Shown here piece after piece: positions 54,508 through 64,000 of a DNA stretch of 64,000 nt. The position numbers were made by a program, and so were the translations under genes. Source of the stretch: Sphingomonadaceae bacterium (lineage in GTDB: Bacteria > Pseudomonadota > Alphaproteobacteria > Sphingomonadales > Sphingomonadaceae); assembly GCA_030147805.1 (NCBI GenBank), contig JASBUR010000008.1:1-64000 (forward strand), in the 5' to 3' direction. A model generated the notes under the pieces. It did no database searches. It had not been told where the DNA came from and saw only the letters and a program-made list of their open reading frames with translations. The first letter of the stretch is position 1. The number at the start of each line of letters is the position of its first letter.

Positions 54508-57006
54508 TTACTCGTAGCGCAGCGCGTGGATCGGGTTGGCGCGGGCGACCTTGAACGCGTGCCCCATGATCGTCCCGGCGGCGATGATCATCGCCAGCAG
54601 CCCGGCGCCGACGAACAGCAGCGGATTGAGGCCGATGCGCGTGTCGAAACCGTTGAGCCAGTCGCGCATCAGCCACCACGCCACCGGCCAGGCGACGAGA
54701 TTGGCGACAATCACCGGTTGCGAGAACTGCCAGACCAGCAGCCTGACGATATCGCGCGTCCGTGCGCCGAGCACCTTGCGGATGCCGATTTCCTTGGTGC
54801 GTCGCTCGGCGGTGAAGGTGGCAAGTCCGAACAGCCCGAGGCAGCCGACCGCCACCGACAGCAGCGCGAAGGCGGCAAAGGTCTTCGCGCGCGCATCCTC
54901 GGCCTCGTACAGCTCCTGGATGATGTCGTCGCTGAACTCGGCCTCGAAGGGCACCTCGTTGGTGATGCCCTTCCAGGCCGCCTCGAGGTCGGCACGGACC
55001 TCGGCCGGGTTGCCGTCGTAGCGCGCCATCAGGAATTGGTGGCCGGTTTCGCTGTTCATGAACATGATCGGGTCGAGCTGATCGCGCACCGATCGGAAAC
55101 GCGAGTCCTGGACGACGCCGATGATGGTGACGGGCACGAGGCCATATTCATTGTCGACGATCGCGGCGCGCAGCGTCTTGCCGATCGCCTCCTGCGGCGT
55201 CCTGAAGCCGAGCCGCCGGATGGCAAGCTCGTTCATGACGACGTTGGTGCCGCGCGCGGCGAGCGCCTGCTGCGATTCAGGCGTCGCCGGAAAGGGGATG
55301 GTCGAATCGTCGGCCGGACGCGTCGGGTCGTACTGGCGCCCGGCAACGAGCTTGACCCCCATCGCGTCGAAGAAGCCCTCGTCGATCGGGTAGATGCCGA
55401 TCGTGATCGGCTCGGGATTGCCCGGCACCATGATGCCGGTGTTGTTGTTGCCGTTGTTGCCGATGCCGATCGCGGTGCGGCCGACCGCGGTGATGCCGTC
55501 GACGCGCTTCATGCGCTCGGCGATCATCTCGCCCTTGTCGAGCAGCTGGTAGCGCGAGAGGCCGTCGATCTGGATCATCCCCTCGCGCCGGAAGCCCGGG
55601 TCGGCGGTGCGCGCGTAGACGGTCTGCGCATAGACGACCGCGGTGCAGATGATCAGGCCGATCGACACGGCGAACTGCGCGACGACCAGCAGGTTGCGCA
55701 GCCGCCCCGATCCCGGGGTCTCGGCCGACGACTTGTTGGCCTTGAGCACCTGCGCCGGCTGGAACCTCGACAGGAAGAAGGCCGGATAAAGCCCGCCGGC
55801 GATGCCGACCGCGAGCACGAGCGCGACGACCGGCAGCAGGATGCCGTCGCCGCTGAAGTAGTTGGCCTCGATGTCGGCGTCGAGGAAGGCGGCGAAGCTC
55901 GGCATCAGGATCTCGACCAGCGCCAGCGCCACGATCATCGCGGCCGCGGCAACGATCAGCGATTCACCGACGAACTGGACGATCAGCTGCTTGCGGTCGG
56001 CGCCCAGCACCTTGCGCAGCGCCACCTCGCGCGCCCGCTGGCTGGCGCGGGCGGTGGCGAGATTGGTGAAGTTCACCACCGCCATGCCGAGGATCAGGAT
56101 CGCGATCACCGCGAAGGTGACGATCGAGCGACGGTCGTTGCCGGGCTTCATCGCGCCGAGCTGCGCCTTGCCGAGATGGACGTCGCGAACGTTGACCAGA
56201 TGCCAGTCCTGGTCGTCGCCGGCGTTGAAGCGGGCCTCGCCGGCGTTCTCGTCGGGGATGTTGCGCTTCTCCCAGGCCGGGAACTGCGCCTCGAGCGCCG
56301 TGGCGTCGGTGCCCGGCTTCAGCTTCACGTAGACATGACCGTTCTGGCAGCCCCAGCAGGTCATGAAGTTGGGCTCGCGCGACATGTAGCTGTTCATGTC
56401 GACGCGAACGATCGCCGCCATCGCCATGTGCGAGTTGCGCGGCAGGTCGGCGTAGACCGCGCCGACGCGGTGGTCGGTGGTGATGCCCTTGCTGATCAGC
56501 GTGACCGTCTGGCCGACCACGTCGGTGGTGGCGAAGCGCTTCTCCGCCTCGGTCTGGCTGAGCGCGATGGTGCCGGGGTGCTCGAGCGCCTCGGGATCGC
56601 CGGCGACGACTTCGAACTCGAGCAGGTCGAGGAGGTCGCCGTCGGTGTAGATATAATCCTCGGTCGTCGCGGCGAGGCCGTCCTTGATCGCGACCGGGAC
56701 CGAGGGAAGCGCGTAGACCTCCTGCTCGATCTGCGCGAAGTCCTTCTTGAGCAGCTTGCCCGAGACATAGGGCGCCATCTGGACGAAGGCGGGGTCGCCG
56801 TTGTCGGGGTTCGGATACCAGCTCTGGACCTGGTAGACGTTCTCCGCATTGGGCAGCCAGCGATCGTAGCTGAGCTCGTAGCGCACGAACATCAGGATCA
56901 TCAGGCAGGCCGCCATGCCGATCGCCAGGCCGCCGATGATGATCGCGCTATAGGTCTTGTTCTTCCCGAGCGAACGGACACCGACCGTCAGATAGTTGCG
57001 CCACAT
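54508..57006 (-). CDS. MacB/FtsX-type ABC permease, copy 1
   Basis: 832-aa permease of the large two-FtsX-domain type (DUF214/YknZ-like). Each half has a MacB periplasmic core and FtsX helices: N-terminal TM ([20 protein letters not shown]), then ATARASQRAREVALRKVLGA, NLLVVAQFAVSIGLIICTAV, and a final set with GIRKVLGARTRDIVRLLVWQ. Very similar along its length to the upstream copy. Works with the ATPase and adaptor encoded upstream. Confidence 0.88.
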   Translation of the reverse strand: MWRNYLTVGVRSLGKNKTYSAIIIGGLAIGMAACLMILMFVRYELSYDRWLPNAENVYQVQSWYPNPDNGDPAFVQMAPYVSGKLLKKDFAQIEQEVYALPSVPVAIKDGLAATTEDYIYTDGDLLDLLEFEVVAGDPEALEHPGTIALSQTEAEKRFATTDVVGQTVTLISKGITTDHRVGAVYADLPRNSHMAMAAIVRVDMNSYMSREPNFMTCWGCQNGHVYVKLKPGTDATALEAQFPAWEKRNIPDENAGEARFNAGDDQDWHLVNVRDVHLGKAQLGAMKPGNDRRSIVTFAVIAILILGMAVVNFTNLATARASQRAREVALRKVLGADRKQLIVQFVGESLIVAAAAMIVALALVEILMPSFAAFLDADIEANYFSGDGILLPVVALVLAVGIAGGLYPAFFLSRFQPAQVLKANKSSAETPGSGRLRNLLVVAQFAVSIGLIICTAVVYAQTVYARTADPGFRREGMIQIDGLSRYQLLDKGEMIAERMKRVDGITAVGRTAIGIGNNGNNNTGIMVPGNPEPITIGIYPIDEGFFDAMGVKLVAGRQYDPTRPADDSTIPFPATPESQQALAARGTNVVMNELAIRRLGFRTPQEAIGKTLRAAIVDNEYGLVPVTIIGVVQDSRFRSVRDQLDPIMFMNSETGHQFLMARYDGNPAEVRADLEAAWKGITNEVPFEAEFSDDIIQELYEAEDARAKTFAAFALLSVAVGCLGLFGLATFTAERRTKEIGIRKVLGARTRDIVRLLVWQFSQPVIVANLVAWPVAWWLMRDWLNGFDTRIGLNPLLFVGAGLLAMIIAAGTIMGHAFKVARANPIHALRYE

Positions 57007-57130
57007 TTCGAGGATCCCTACTCGTAACGTCGTTCCTGCAGGCGATCGGCGGAGCGGGCGGCAGCGGGGCGAGGCGACCTCGCCCTTGCTGCCCGCACCG
57101 CTCCATCGAGGTCCATCGGCCGCCCCCGCG

Positions 57131-59638
57131 CTACTCGTAGCGGAGCGCGTGGATCGGGTTGGCGCGCGCCACCTTCACCGCGTGGCCGATGATGGTGCCG
57201 GCGGCGATGATCATCGCCAGCAGCCCGGCCCCGACGAACAGCCCCGGATTGAGGTCGACGCGGGTATCGAAGCCGTTGAGCCAGTCGCGCATCAGCCACC
57301 ACGCCACCGGCCAGGCGATCAGGTTGGCGATGATCACCGGCTGGCTGAACTGCCACACCAGCAGCTTGACGATGTCCTTGGTGCGCGCGCCGAGCACCTT
57401 GCGGATGCCGATCTCCTTGGTCCGGCGTTCGGCGGTGAAGGCGGCGAGGCCGAACAGCCCGAGGCAGCCGACGATCACCGACAGGCCGGCGAAGGCCGCG
57501 AAGATCGTCGCCCGCGCTTCCTCGGCCTCGTAGAGTTCGCGGACGATGTCGTCGCTGAACTCGGCCTCGAACGGAACCTCGGGGGCGACCTTCTTCCACA
57601 CCTGCTCGATGCGCGAGCGCACCTCGCTCGGATTGCCCTCGTAGCGAACGAGCATCTGACCGTGGCCGCTCTGGTTGAGCAGGAACATGATCGAGTCGAC
57701 CGGTTCGCGAACCGAGCGGAAGCGCGAGTCCTGGACGACGCCGACGATGGTGACGGGAACGACACCGCCGAACTCCTCGTCGACCAGCGCCGCCTTGAAG
57801 GTCTTGCCGATCGCCTCCTGCGGCGAGCCGATGCCGAGGCGCTTGGTGGCGAGCTCGTTCATCACGACGTTGACGCCGCGCGCCGCGAAGGCGCGCTCCG
57901 CCGCGGGGTCTTCGGGGAACGGCGTCGTGGCGTCGTCCATCGCCCGGCTGTCGTCGAAGGGGCGGCCGGCGAGCAGCTTGATGCCCATCGTCTCGAAGAA
58001 GCCGGTGTCGATGCTGTAGTTGCCGATGCTGACCGGCTCGCTGCGGCCGGGAATCAGCAGACCGGTGTTCGAGTTGTTCTGCGTCGCAACGCCGATCCCG
58101 GTGCGCCCGACCGACTTCACGCCTTCGACCGAGCGGATCTCGTTGAGCAGCGTGTCCATCATCGGCAGCAGCTGGCGGCGGCCGATGCCATCGATCTGCA
58201 GCAGACCGTCGCGCTGGTAGCCCGGATCGACCGTGCGGGCGTAGACGGTCTGCGCATAGACCACCGCGGTGCAGATGATCAGCCCGATCGACACCGCGAA
58301 CTGCGCGACGACCAGGACGTTGCGCAGGCGCCCCGATCCCGACGCATCGGCGCTCGACTTGTTGGCCTTGAGCACCTTCGCCGGCTGGAAGCGCGACAGG
58401 TAGAAGGCCGGGTAGAGGCCGCCGGCGGCCCCGACGAGCAGCACCAGGCCGAGGATCATCGGCAGCAGTCCGCCTTCGCCGACATAGGTCATCGACAGGT
58501 CGGCATCGAGGAAGGCCGAGAAGGCCGGCAACGACAGCTCGACGAAGGTCAGCGCCAGCATCATCGCGAAGGCGGCGACCAGGATCGATTCGCCGACGAA
58601 CTGGACGATCAGCTGCTGACGGTTGGCGCCGAGGACCTTGCGCAGCGCCACTTCGCGGGCCCGCTGCGACGCGCGGGCGGTCGCCAGGTTGGTGAAGTTG
58701 ACGCAGGCCATGCCGAGGATGAGCGCGGCGACGACCGCGAAGGTGATGATCGTCGTGCGGTCGTTGCCCGGAGTCATCGCCGCGTCCTGCGCCCGGCCGA
58801 GATGGACGTCGCGGATGTTGACGAGCGCGAAGTCGGCGATGTCGCCCTGGTTGAAGCGCTGGCCGCCGAAGACCTGATCGGGGATGTTGCGCTTCTCCCA
58901 GGCCTGCATCTGCGCGTTGAGCGCGGCCACGTCGGTGCCCGGCTTGAGCTGGACATAGAGATATCCCGACTGCCAGCCATAGGAGTCGAGGAAGTCGGGC
59001 TGCTCCGCCCAGAAACTGGCCGGGTCGTAGCGCGCGATCATCTCGGCGGCGAGATGGGTGTTCTTGGGCAGGTCCTTGAAGATGCCGGTAACGCGGTAGT
59101 CGACCGACTTGCCGACGCTGACCAGGGTCAGGGTCTGCCCGATCGGGTTCTCGGCACCGAAGCGTTTGGCCGCCTCGGTCTCCGACAGCACGACCGACCC
59201 CGGCTCGGCCAGCGCGCTGTTGGGATCGCCCTGCACGAATGGAAACTGCAGGATGTCGAAGATCGGACCGTCGACATACAGCATCGCCTCGGGGGCTGCC
59301 GTCGCTTCGCCGTTGCGGATGACCACCGGTCCCGCCGACTGCGCGTAGACGGCCTTCTCGATCTGCGGGAAATCCTTCAGCAGCGCGCCCTTGGTGACAT
59401 AGGCGGCCATCTGGAGATTGCCCTCTTCGCCGGTGTCCGGATCCTTGTAGTAGGTCTGGAACTGGTAGGCGTCCTCGGCGCGCTCGAGATGCTGGTCATA
59501 GGTCAGCTCGTAGCGGACGAAGAGCAGGATCATCAGGCAGGCGGCCATGCCGATGGCGAGGCCGAAGATGTTGATGAACGTATAGGTCTTGTTCTTCGCC
59601 AGCGCCCGCATCGCGACGGTCAGGTAATTGCGCCACAT
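57131..59638 (-). CDS. MacB/FtsX-type ABC permease, copy 2
   Basis: 835 aa, paralogue of the downstream gene: same start (MWRNYLTV), same end (HALRYE), and long near-identical stretches in the membrane parts (WPVAWWLMRDWLNGFDTR), while the periplasmic domains diverge more. It belongs to the same operon as the ATPase and adaptor. A 124-nt gap to copy 1 contains a short repeat of its own 3' end. Confidence 0.88.
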   Translation of the reverse strand: MWRNYLTVAMRALAKNKTYTFINIFGLAIGMAACLMILLFVRYELTYDQHLERAEDAYQFQTYYKDPDTGEEGNLQMAAYVTKGALLKDFPQIEKAVYAQSAGPVVIRNGEATAAPEAMLYVDGPIFDILQFPFVQGDPNSALAEPGSVVLSETEAAKRFGAENPIGQTLTLVSVGKSVDYRVTGIFKDLPKNTHLAAEMIARYDPASFWAEQPDFLDSYGWQSGYLYVQLKPGTDVAALNAQMQAWEKRNIPDQVFGGQRFNQGDIADFALVNIRDVHLGRAQDAAMTPGNDRTTIITFAVVAALILGMACVNFTNLATARASQRAREVALRKVLGANRQQLIVQFVGESILVAAFAMMLALTFVELSLPAFSAFLDADLSMTYVGEGGLLPMILGLVLLVGAAGGLYPAFYLSRFQPAKVLKANKSSADASGSGRLRNVLVVAQFAVSIGLIICTAVVYAQTVYARTVDPGYQRDGLLQIDGIGRRQLLPMMDTLLNEIRSVEGVKSVGRTGIGVATQNNSNTGLLIPGRSEPVSIGNYSIDTGFFETMGIKLLAGRPFDDSRAMDDATTPFPEDPAAERAFAARGVNVVMNELATKRLGIGSPQEAIGKTFKAALVDEEFGGVVPVTIVGVVQDSRFRSVREPVDSIMFLLNQSGHGQMLVRYEGNPSEVRSRIEQVWKKVAPEVPFEAEFSDDIVRELYEAEEARATIFAAFAGLSVIVGCLGLFGLAAFTAERRTKEIGIRKVLGARTKDIVKLLVWQFSQPVIIANLIAWPVAWWLMRDWLNGFDTRVDLNPGLFVGAGLLAMIIAAGTIIGHAVKVARANPIHALRYE

Positions 59639-59673
59639 CTTCGATCTCCCCGAGTCCTGCTTGTCCGCTGCCG

Positions 59674-60354
59674 TCAGGCGGCGCGGCGCTGTTCGACGAG
59701 CACGCGGCCGTCGAGCATGTTGACGACGCGGCCGGCATAGTCGGCGTGCGCCGGCGAGTGCGTGACCATGACGATGGTCGAGCCTTCCTGGTTGAGGCGG
59801 CGCAGCATTTGCATCACCTCCTCGCCGTGCGCAGTGTCGAGGTTGCCGGTCGGCTCGTCGGCGAGGATCATCGCGGGCGCACCGACGACGGCGCGCGCCA
59901 CCGCGACGCGCTGCTGCTGGCCGCCCGACAGCTGGCTCGGCCGGTGCTTGGCGCGATGCGCGATGCCGACCTTGTCCATCACCGCGTCGACGCGGCTGCG
60001 GCGCTCGGCGGCGGGCATGTCGTGGTAGAGCAGCGCCAGTTCGACATTCTCGCGAACCGTCAGCTCGTCGATCAGGTTGAAGCTCTGGAAGATGAAGCCG
60101 ATGCCCGACTTGCGGACCTTGGCCAGCTCGGCCTCGGGAAGGCCGGCGACGTTCTTGCCCTGGAAGACATAGTCGCCGCTGGTCGGGCTATCGAGCATGC
60201 CGATGATGTTGAGCAGCGTCGACTTCCCGCAGCCCGACGGGCCCATGATCGCGACGAACTCGCCGTCGGCGATGTCGAGGTCGATCGAATCGAGCGCTGT
60301 CGTCTCGACCTCGTCGGTCCGGTAGGCCTTGCTGAGATTCCGCATCTGAAACAT
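59674..60354 (-). CDS. MacB/LolD-type ABC ATPase
   Basis: 226 aa. Walker A GPSGCGKS (38-45), Q-loop [14 protein letters not shown], signature [14 protein letters not shown], Walker [13 protein letters not shown], switch His [11 protein letters not shown]. Membership in the LolD/MacB/FtsE clade is clear. It energises the two permeases just downstream. Confidence 0.93.
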   Translation of the reverse strand: MFQMRNLSKAYRTDEVETTALDSIDLDIADGEFVAIMGPSGCGKSTLLNIIGMLDSPTSGDYVFQGKNVAGLPEAELAKVRKSGIGFIFQSFNLIDELTVRENVELALLYHDMPAAERRSRVDAVMDKVGIAHRAKHRPSQLSGGQQQRVAVARAVVGAPAMILADEPTGNLDTAHGEEVMQMLRRLNQEGSTIVMVTHSPAHADYAGRVVNMLDGRVLVEQRRAA

Positions 60355-60372
60355 GTCGTTCTCCCTTGAAAT

Positions 60373-61680
60373 TCAGTCTTTTGACGTGATGTCGAGCTGG
60401 TCCTTGTCGGTCAGGCCGGTGTAGGGCGAGGTGACGACCTTCTCGCCGGGCTGGAGCCCGTCGAGGACCTCGATGAACTGCGAATTGCGGCGACCGAGGC
60501 GCACGGTGCGCTTCTCGGCGCTGTCGCCGTCGGGCGAGACAACGAACACCCAGTTGCCGCCAGTGTCGTTGTAGAAGCTGCCGGCGGGGATCAGCGTCGC
60601 CGGCACCGGATCGCCAAGCGTCAGCTTGGTCTGGATCGTCTGGCCGCGCTGGATGCCGGTCGGCTCGTCGCCGGTGAAGGCGAGGTCGATCTCGAACTCG
60701 CCGTTGCGCACCGTCGGGTAGATCTTGACGACCTTCAGGTCGTAGCTCTTGCCGCCGACGTCGACGGTCGCCTTCTGGCCGACCTGCACGCGGCCGAGAT
60801 AGAATTCATCGACGCCGGTGAGCAGCTTGTTGCGGCCCGGCGAGTCGATCTGGCCCAGCCGCTCGCCGCGGCCCATCGACTGGCCGACCTGAAGCGTGAA
60901 GCCCGAAAGCTGGCCGGTGACCGGCGCGCGCAGGTTGAGGCTGTCGAGGTTGGCGCGGGCGACGTCGAGGTTCTTCTGGAGCGTCGTCGCCGCGGCGCGC
61001 AACTGCGCCAGCTGCGTCGCCTGCAGCCGCTCGTCGGTGCGCTGGCTTTCGAGGAGCACGTCCTTGCGGCTCACCTGATACTGATATTCGTCCTTGGTGT
61101 CGTTGAAGGTCTTGCGCGGGACCCAGCCCTTTTCGACCAGCGCGCCGTCGCGATCGAGCTGCCGCTTCAGCCGCGACAGCTGATAGTCGGCTTCGACGAG
61201 GTTGCGCCGGCTTTCGAGGCGGTTGCGCTCGAGCGCCAGCTCCTGGCCGCGCATGATGTTGAGCTGCTCGGTGACCTGCGCCTCGCGCGACAGCACGTCG
61301 AGCTGCAGCTGCGCGTTCGACATGACGGCGAGCAGCTGGCCCTTCTGGACGTTGGCGCCGTCCTCGACGAGAATCTGTTCGACGCGCCCCCCCTCGACCG
61401 CATCGAGGAAGATGGTGAGCGACGGCGTGACGCGGCCGCGCAGCGGCAGGAAGTCCTCGAAGACGCCTTTCGAGACGGTCGAGACGGTGATGCGCGAGGC
61501 CTCGACCGTCTGGCTGTCGCCGGTCGGCGCGAAGGTCAGGAACGCCGCGAGCGCGACGACCGCGACGCCGCCGCCGATCATCATCTTCACGCGCTGCGAG
61601 AGGCCCTTCTTTTCGACCACGCGGTCCATGCCGCTGCCCGAAACGGCGCGCTCTTCCTTCTTCAACGTCACGACGCTCAT
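60373..61680 (-). CDS. MacA-type periplasmic adaptor (HlyD family)
   Basis: 435 aa: cytoplasmic stub, one TM (MMIGGGVAVVALAAFLTFA at about 33-51), lipoyl/barrel-sandwich halves (GGRVEQILVEDGANVQKGQL and LNLRAPVTGQLSGFTLQVGQ), a long coiled-coil hairpin (about 120-235) and beta-barrel and C-terminal parts. It bridges the ABC permeases to an outer-membrane channel; no TolC gene is in the window. The start at 61680 (MSVVTLKKEER) follows CGGGAG. 14 nt downstream of the microprotein stop. Confidence 0.9.
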   Translation of the reverse strand: MSVVTLKKEERAVSGSGMDRVVEKKGLSQRVKMMIGGGVAVVALAAFLTFAPTGDSQTVEASRITVSTVSKGVFEDFLPLRGRVTPSLTIFLDAVEGGRVEQILVEDGANVQKGQLLAVMSNAQLQLDVLSREAQVTEQLNIMRGQELALERNRLESRRNLVEADYQLSRLKRQLDRDGALVEKGWVPRKTFNDTKDEYQYQVSRKDVLLESQRTDERLQATQLAQLRAAATTLQKNLDVARANLDSLNLRAPVTGQLSGFTLQVGQSMGRGERLGQIDSPGRNKLLTGVDEFYLGRVQVGQKATVDVGGKSYDLKVVKIYPTVRNGEFEIDLAFTGDEPTGIQRGQTIQTKLTLGDPVPATLIPAGSFYNDTGGNWVFVVSPDGDSAEKRTVRLGRRNSQFIEVLDGLQPGEKVVTSPYTGLTDKDQLDITSKD

Positions 61681-61694
61681 CTCCCGGACTACCT

Positions 61695-61787
61695 TCAGAC
61701 GGCGGCGGACAGCGAGGCGGAAAGCAGCATCACGCTGGTGAGCAGCGTGGCGACGGTGCACATCAGCGTGCGGACGGGGTAGGTCAT
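61695..61787 (-). CDS. 30-aa hydrophobic microprotein at the head of the MacAB operon
   Basis: From ATG 61787: MTYPVRTLMCTVATLLTSVM, then LLSASLSAAV. A basic N-terminus and one hydrophobic span with one Cys. GGAG lies 6 nt before this ATG; an in-frame ATG at 61799 would add four residues but has no ribosome site. It has a near-consensus sigma-54 promoter and a 14-nt gap to macA, so it is very likely translated. Its size and pattern match the 33-aa protein at 34862. Confidence 0.7.
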   Translation of the reverse strand: MTYPVRTLMCTVATLLTSVMLLSASLSAAV

Positions 61788-61837
61788 CAGGGTCTCCATT
61801 GGCTGGCGGGCAGGCCGCCGCTCCTGTCCCCACCATC

Positions 61838-61854
61838 AGCAGGGAGCGTGCCAA
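61838..61854 (-). promoter_or_regulatory. Sigma-54 promoter of the microprotein/MacAB operon
   Basis: On the minus strand TTGGCACG-CTCC-CTGCT: -24 perfect, -12 with one change (C for the first T), correct spacing. Start site near 61827, 40 nt before the microprotein ATG. Confidence 0.82.
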
Positions 61855-61916
61855 ACCGCTAACCCCCTGTTTTCGCTCGAACGCCCCATTACGGCGGCGT
61901 GACGGCTACGCCCCAT

Positions 61917-61934
61917 CTGTTCAATTTCGGACAG
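61917..61934. promoter_or_regulatory. Imperfect palindrome upstream of the sigma-54 promoter
   Basis: CTGTTC-AATTTC-GGACAG (5 of 6 pairs), about 100 bp upstream of the predicted MacAB operon start and just before the activator gene. Position suits an enhancer-binding-protein site; weak on sequence alone. Confidence 0.35.
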
Positions 61935-61953
61935 GCCGTGTACGCAGCCGGAC

Positions 61954-63330
<1,377 letters not shown>

Positions 63331-63354
63331 CGCGGACGGTCGGCATCGGCTTCG

Positions 63355-63461
63355 TCCTCCCCTGCAAGGGGAGGGGGACCGCCGATGGGGGTGGAGGGTT
63401 AACCAGCGCTGATACCCCTCCACCCTGCTGCGCAGGGTCCCCCTCCCCGTGCCGGGGAGGA
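63355..63461. repeat. REP/MITE-like nested inverted-repeat element
   Basis: 107 bp between the regulator and kinase genes. Outer arms TCCTCCCC/GGGGAGGA, inner arms GGGGAGGGGGACC (63368-63380) / GGTCCCCCTCCCC (63436-63448), and GGGTGGAGGG (63389-63398) / CCCTCCACCC (63416-63425). Each arm also folds on itself. Such GGGGAGG-type elements are familiar in sphingomonad intergenic DNA; no transposase. Confidence 0.7.
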
Positions 63462-63481
63462 TCTGGCATTTCACCAGGCCG

Positions 63482-64000
63482 ATGATCTTCGACCGCATCT
63501 TCCTGCTGGGGCTCTCCTGGCGGTTGATCGCGCTGGTGCTGGCGCTCGCGGCGTTGATCTATCTTGCGGTCGAACCCGGGTTGCATGCGGCAACGCTGGT
63601 GGCCTGGGCGACCTGCGTCGGGCTGATCTCGTCGCTCTGGGGTTATGTCCAGCGCACCAACCAGGAACTGGCGCGATTCGTCGAGGCGCTGACCTACGCC
63701 GATTTCTCGGCGAGCTTCGGGCACAAGCGCGAAGGCTTCGGCTTCGAACAGCTCGGATCGGCAATGAACGCCGCGGTCGCCAAGCTGCGCGAAGAGCGCG
63801 GGCGGGCGCAGGATACCAACCGCACGCTCGCCGCGCTGGTCGACGAGGTGCCGATCCCGCTGCTGACGGTCGATTCCGAAGGCCGGATCGAACTGCTCAA
63901 CAAGTCGGCGCGGCGGATGTTCAGCCAGCATAAGGCGACGCAGCTCGGCGACATGGCGGCCTATGGCGAAGGCTTCGCCGACGACCTCGCGCGCGCGCCC
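63482..64000 (+). CDS. Sensor histidine kinase, N-terminal part (runs off the edge)
   Basis: 173 residues visible from ATG 63482. Two TM helices near the start (SWRLIALVLALAALIYLAVE and LVAWATCVGLISSLWGYV) with almost no periplasmic loop, then a linker/HAMP-like helix and a PAS-like domain (TLAALVDEVPIPLLTVDSEG). The phosphoacceptor and ATPase domains lie outside. With the short extracytoplasmic loop it probably senses a membrane or cytoplasmic signal. Partner of the NtrC-type regulator. Confidence 0.85.
   Translation, partial: MIFDRIFLLGLSWRLIALVLALAALIYLAVEPGLHAATLVAWATCVGLISSLWGYVQRTNQELARFVEALTYADFSASFGHKREGFGFEQLGSAMNAAVAKLREERGRAQDTNRTLAALVDEVPIPLLTVDSEGRIELLNKSARRMFSQHKATQLGDMAAYGEGFADDLARAP

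Overview
The window is high-GC chromosomal DNA from an alphaproteobacterium, most likely Sphingomonadales (a Sphingomonas-like genus). This rests on family-level recognition: MipZ, DivK next to a DUF3572 protein, an NDUFA12-type complex I accessory subunit, the aroQ-accB-accC-aat-DUF2155-mlaD block, a fused ThiS-ThiG, fused CysN-CysC, a phasin, DUF4402 pilus-type proteins and a PEP-CTERM protein. No rRNA, tRNA, CRISPR array, insertion sequence or prophage was seen. Most of the window is densely packed core housekeeping.

Layout. 1-2.4 kb: 2-oxoacid:ferredoxin oxidoreductase korAB (korB cut by the edge). 2.5-7.0 kb: HDAC-like deacetylase, MATE exporter, alpha/beta hydrolase, RppH, DJ-1/PfpI protein. 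7.0-7.7 kb: VapC/AbrB toxin-antitoxin pair with a long perfect operator palindrome. 7.7-15.2 kb: thiSG, aroQ, accBC, amidase, arsC-like, aat, DUF2155, mlaD, NDUFA12. 15.2-20.1 kb: nusB, a PEP-CTERM gene on the opposite strand, and the riboflavin genes ribH-ribB-ribE-ribD. 20.1-30.2 kb: gltX, nadE, plsY, dprA, topA, a tiny AbrB-like ORF, rnr. 30.2-34.7 kb: small HPt-like ORF, rpmG, divK, DUF3572, HAD, RidA, GDPD, GNAT.

34.7-37.0 kb holds a compact cassette: a 17-bp palindrome, an excellent sigma-54 promoter, a 33-aa hydrophobic microprotein, an ABC ATPase and an unusual membrane protein. 37.0-47.9 kb returns to core genes: Sel1-like, panC, mipZ, a DnaJ-like membrane protein, pgm, a phasin with two PhaR-like operators, clpS, cysNC/cysD, a PBP1A-type transglycosylase, methylmalonyl-CoA epimerase and a SWIB protein. 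48.0-54.2 kb is a chaperone-usher-like operon with DUF4402 proteins as probable pilus subunits. 54.5-64.0 kb is a MacA/MacB-type export operon with two tandem paralogous permeases. It is headed by a second sigma-54 promoter and a second ~30-aa hydrophobic microprotein, and lies divergent from a sigma-54 activator and its sensor kinase.

The most interesting signal is three near-consensus sigma-54 (-24/-12) promoters: before the PEP-CTERM gene, before the 34.9 kb microprotein/ABC cassette, and before the 61.7 kb microprotein/MacAB operon. Two of the three drive a single-span microprotein of about 30 residues at the head of an ABC-transport operon, with almost equal predicted leaders (about 39-40 nt). 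I infer a small sigma-54 envelope regulon in which microproteins partner with, regulate or are cargo of ABC systems. Promoter matches and ORFs are read directly; function is inference.
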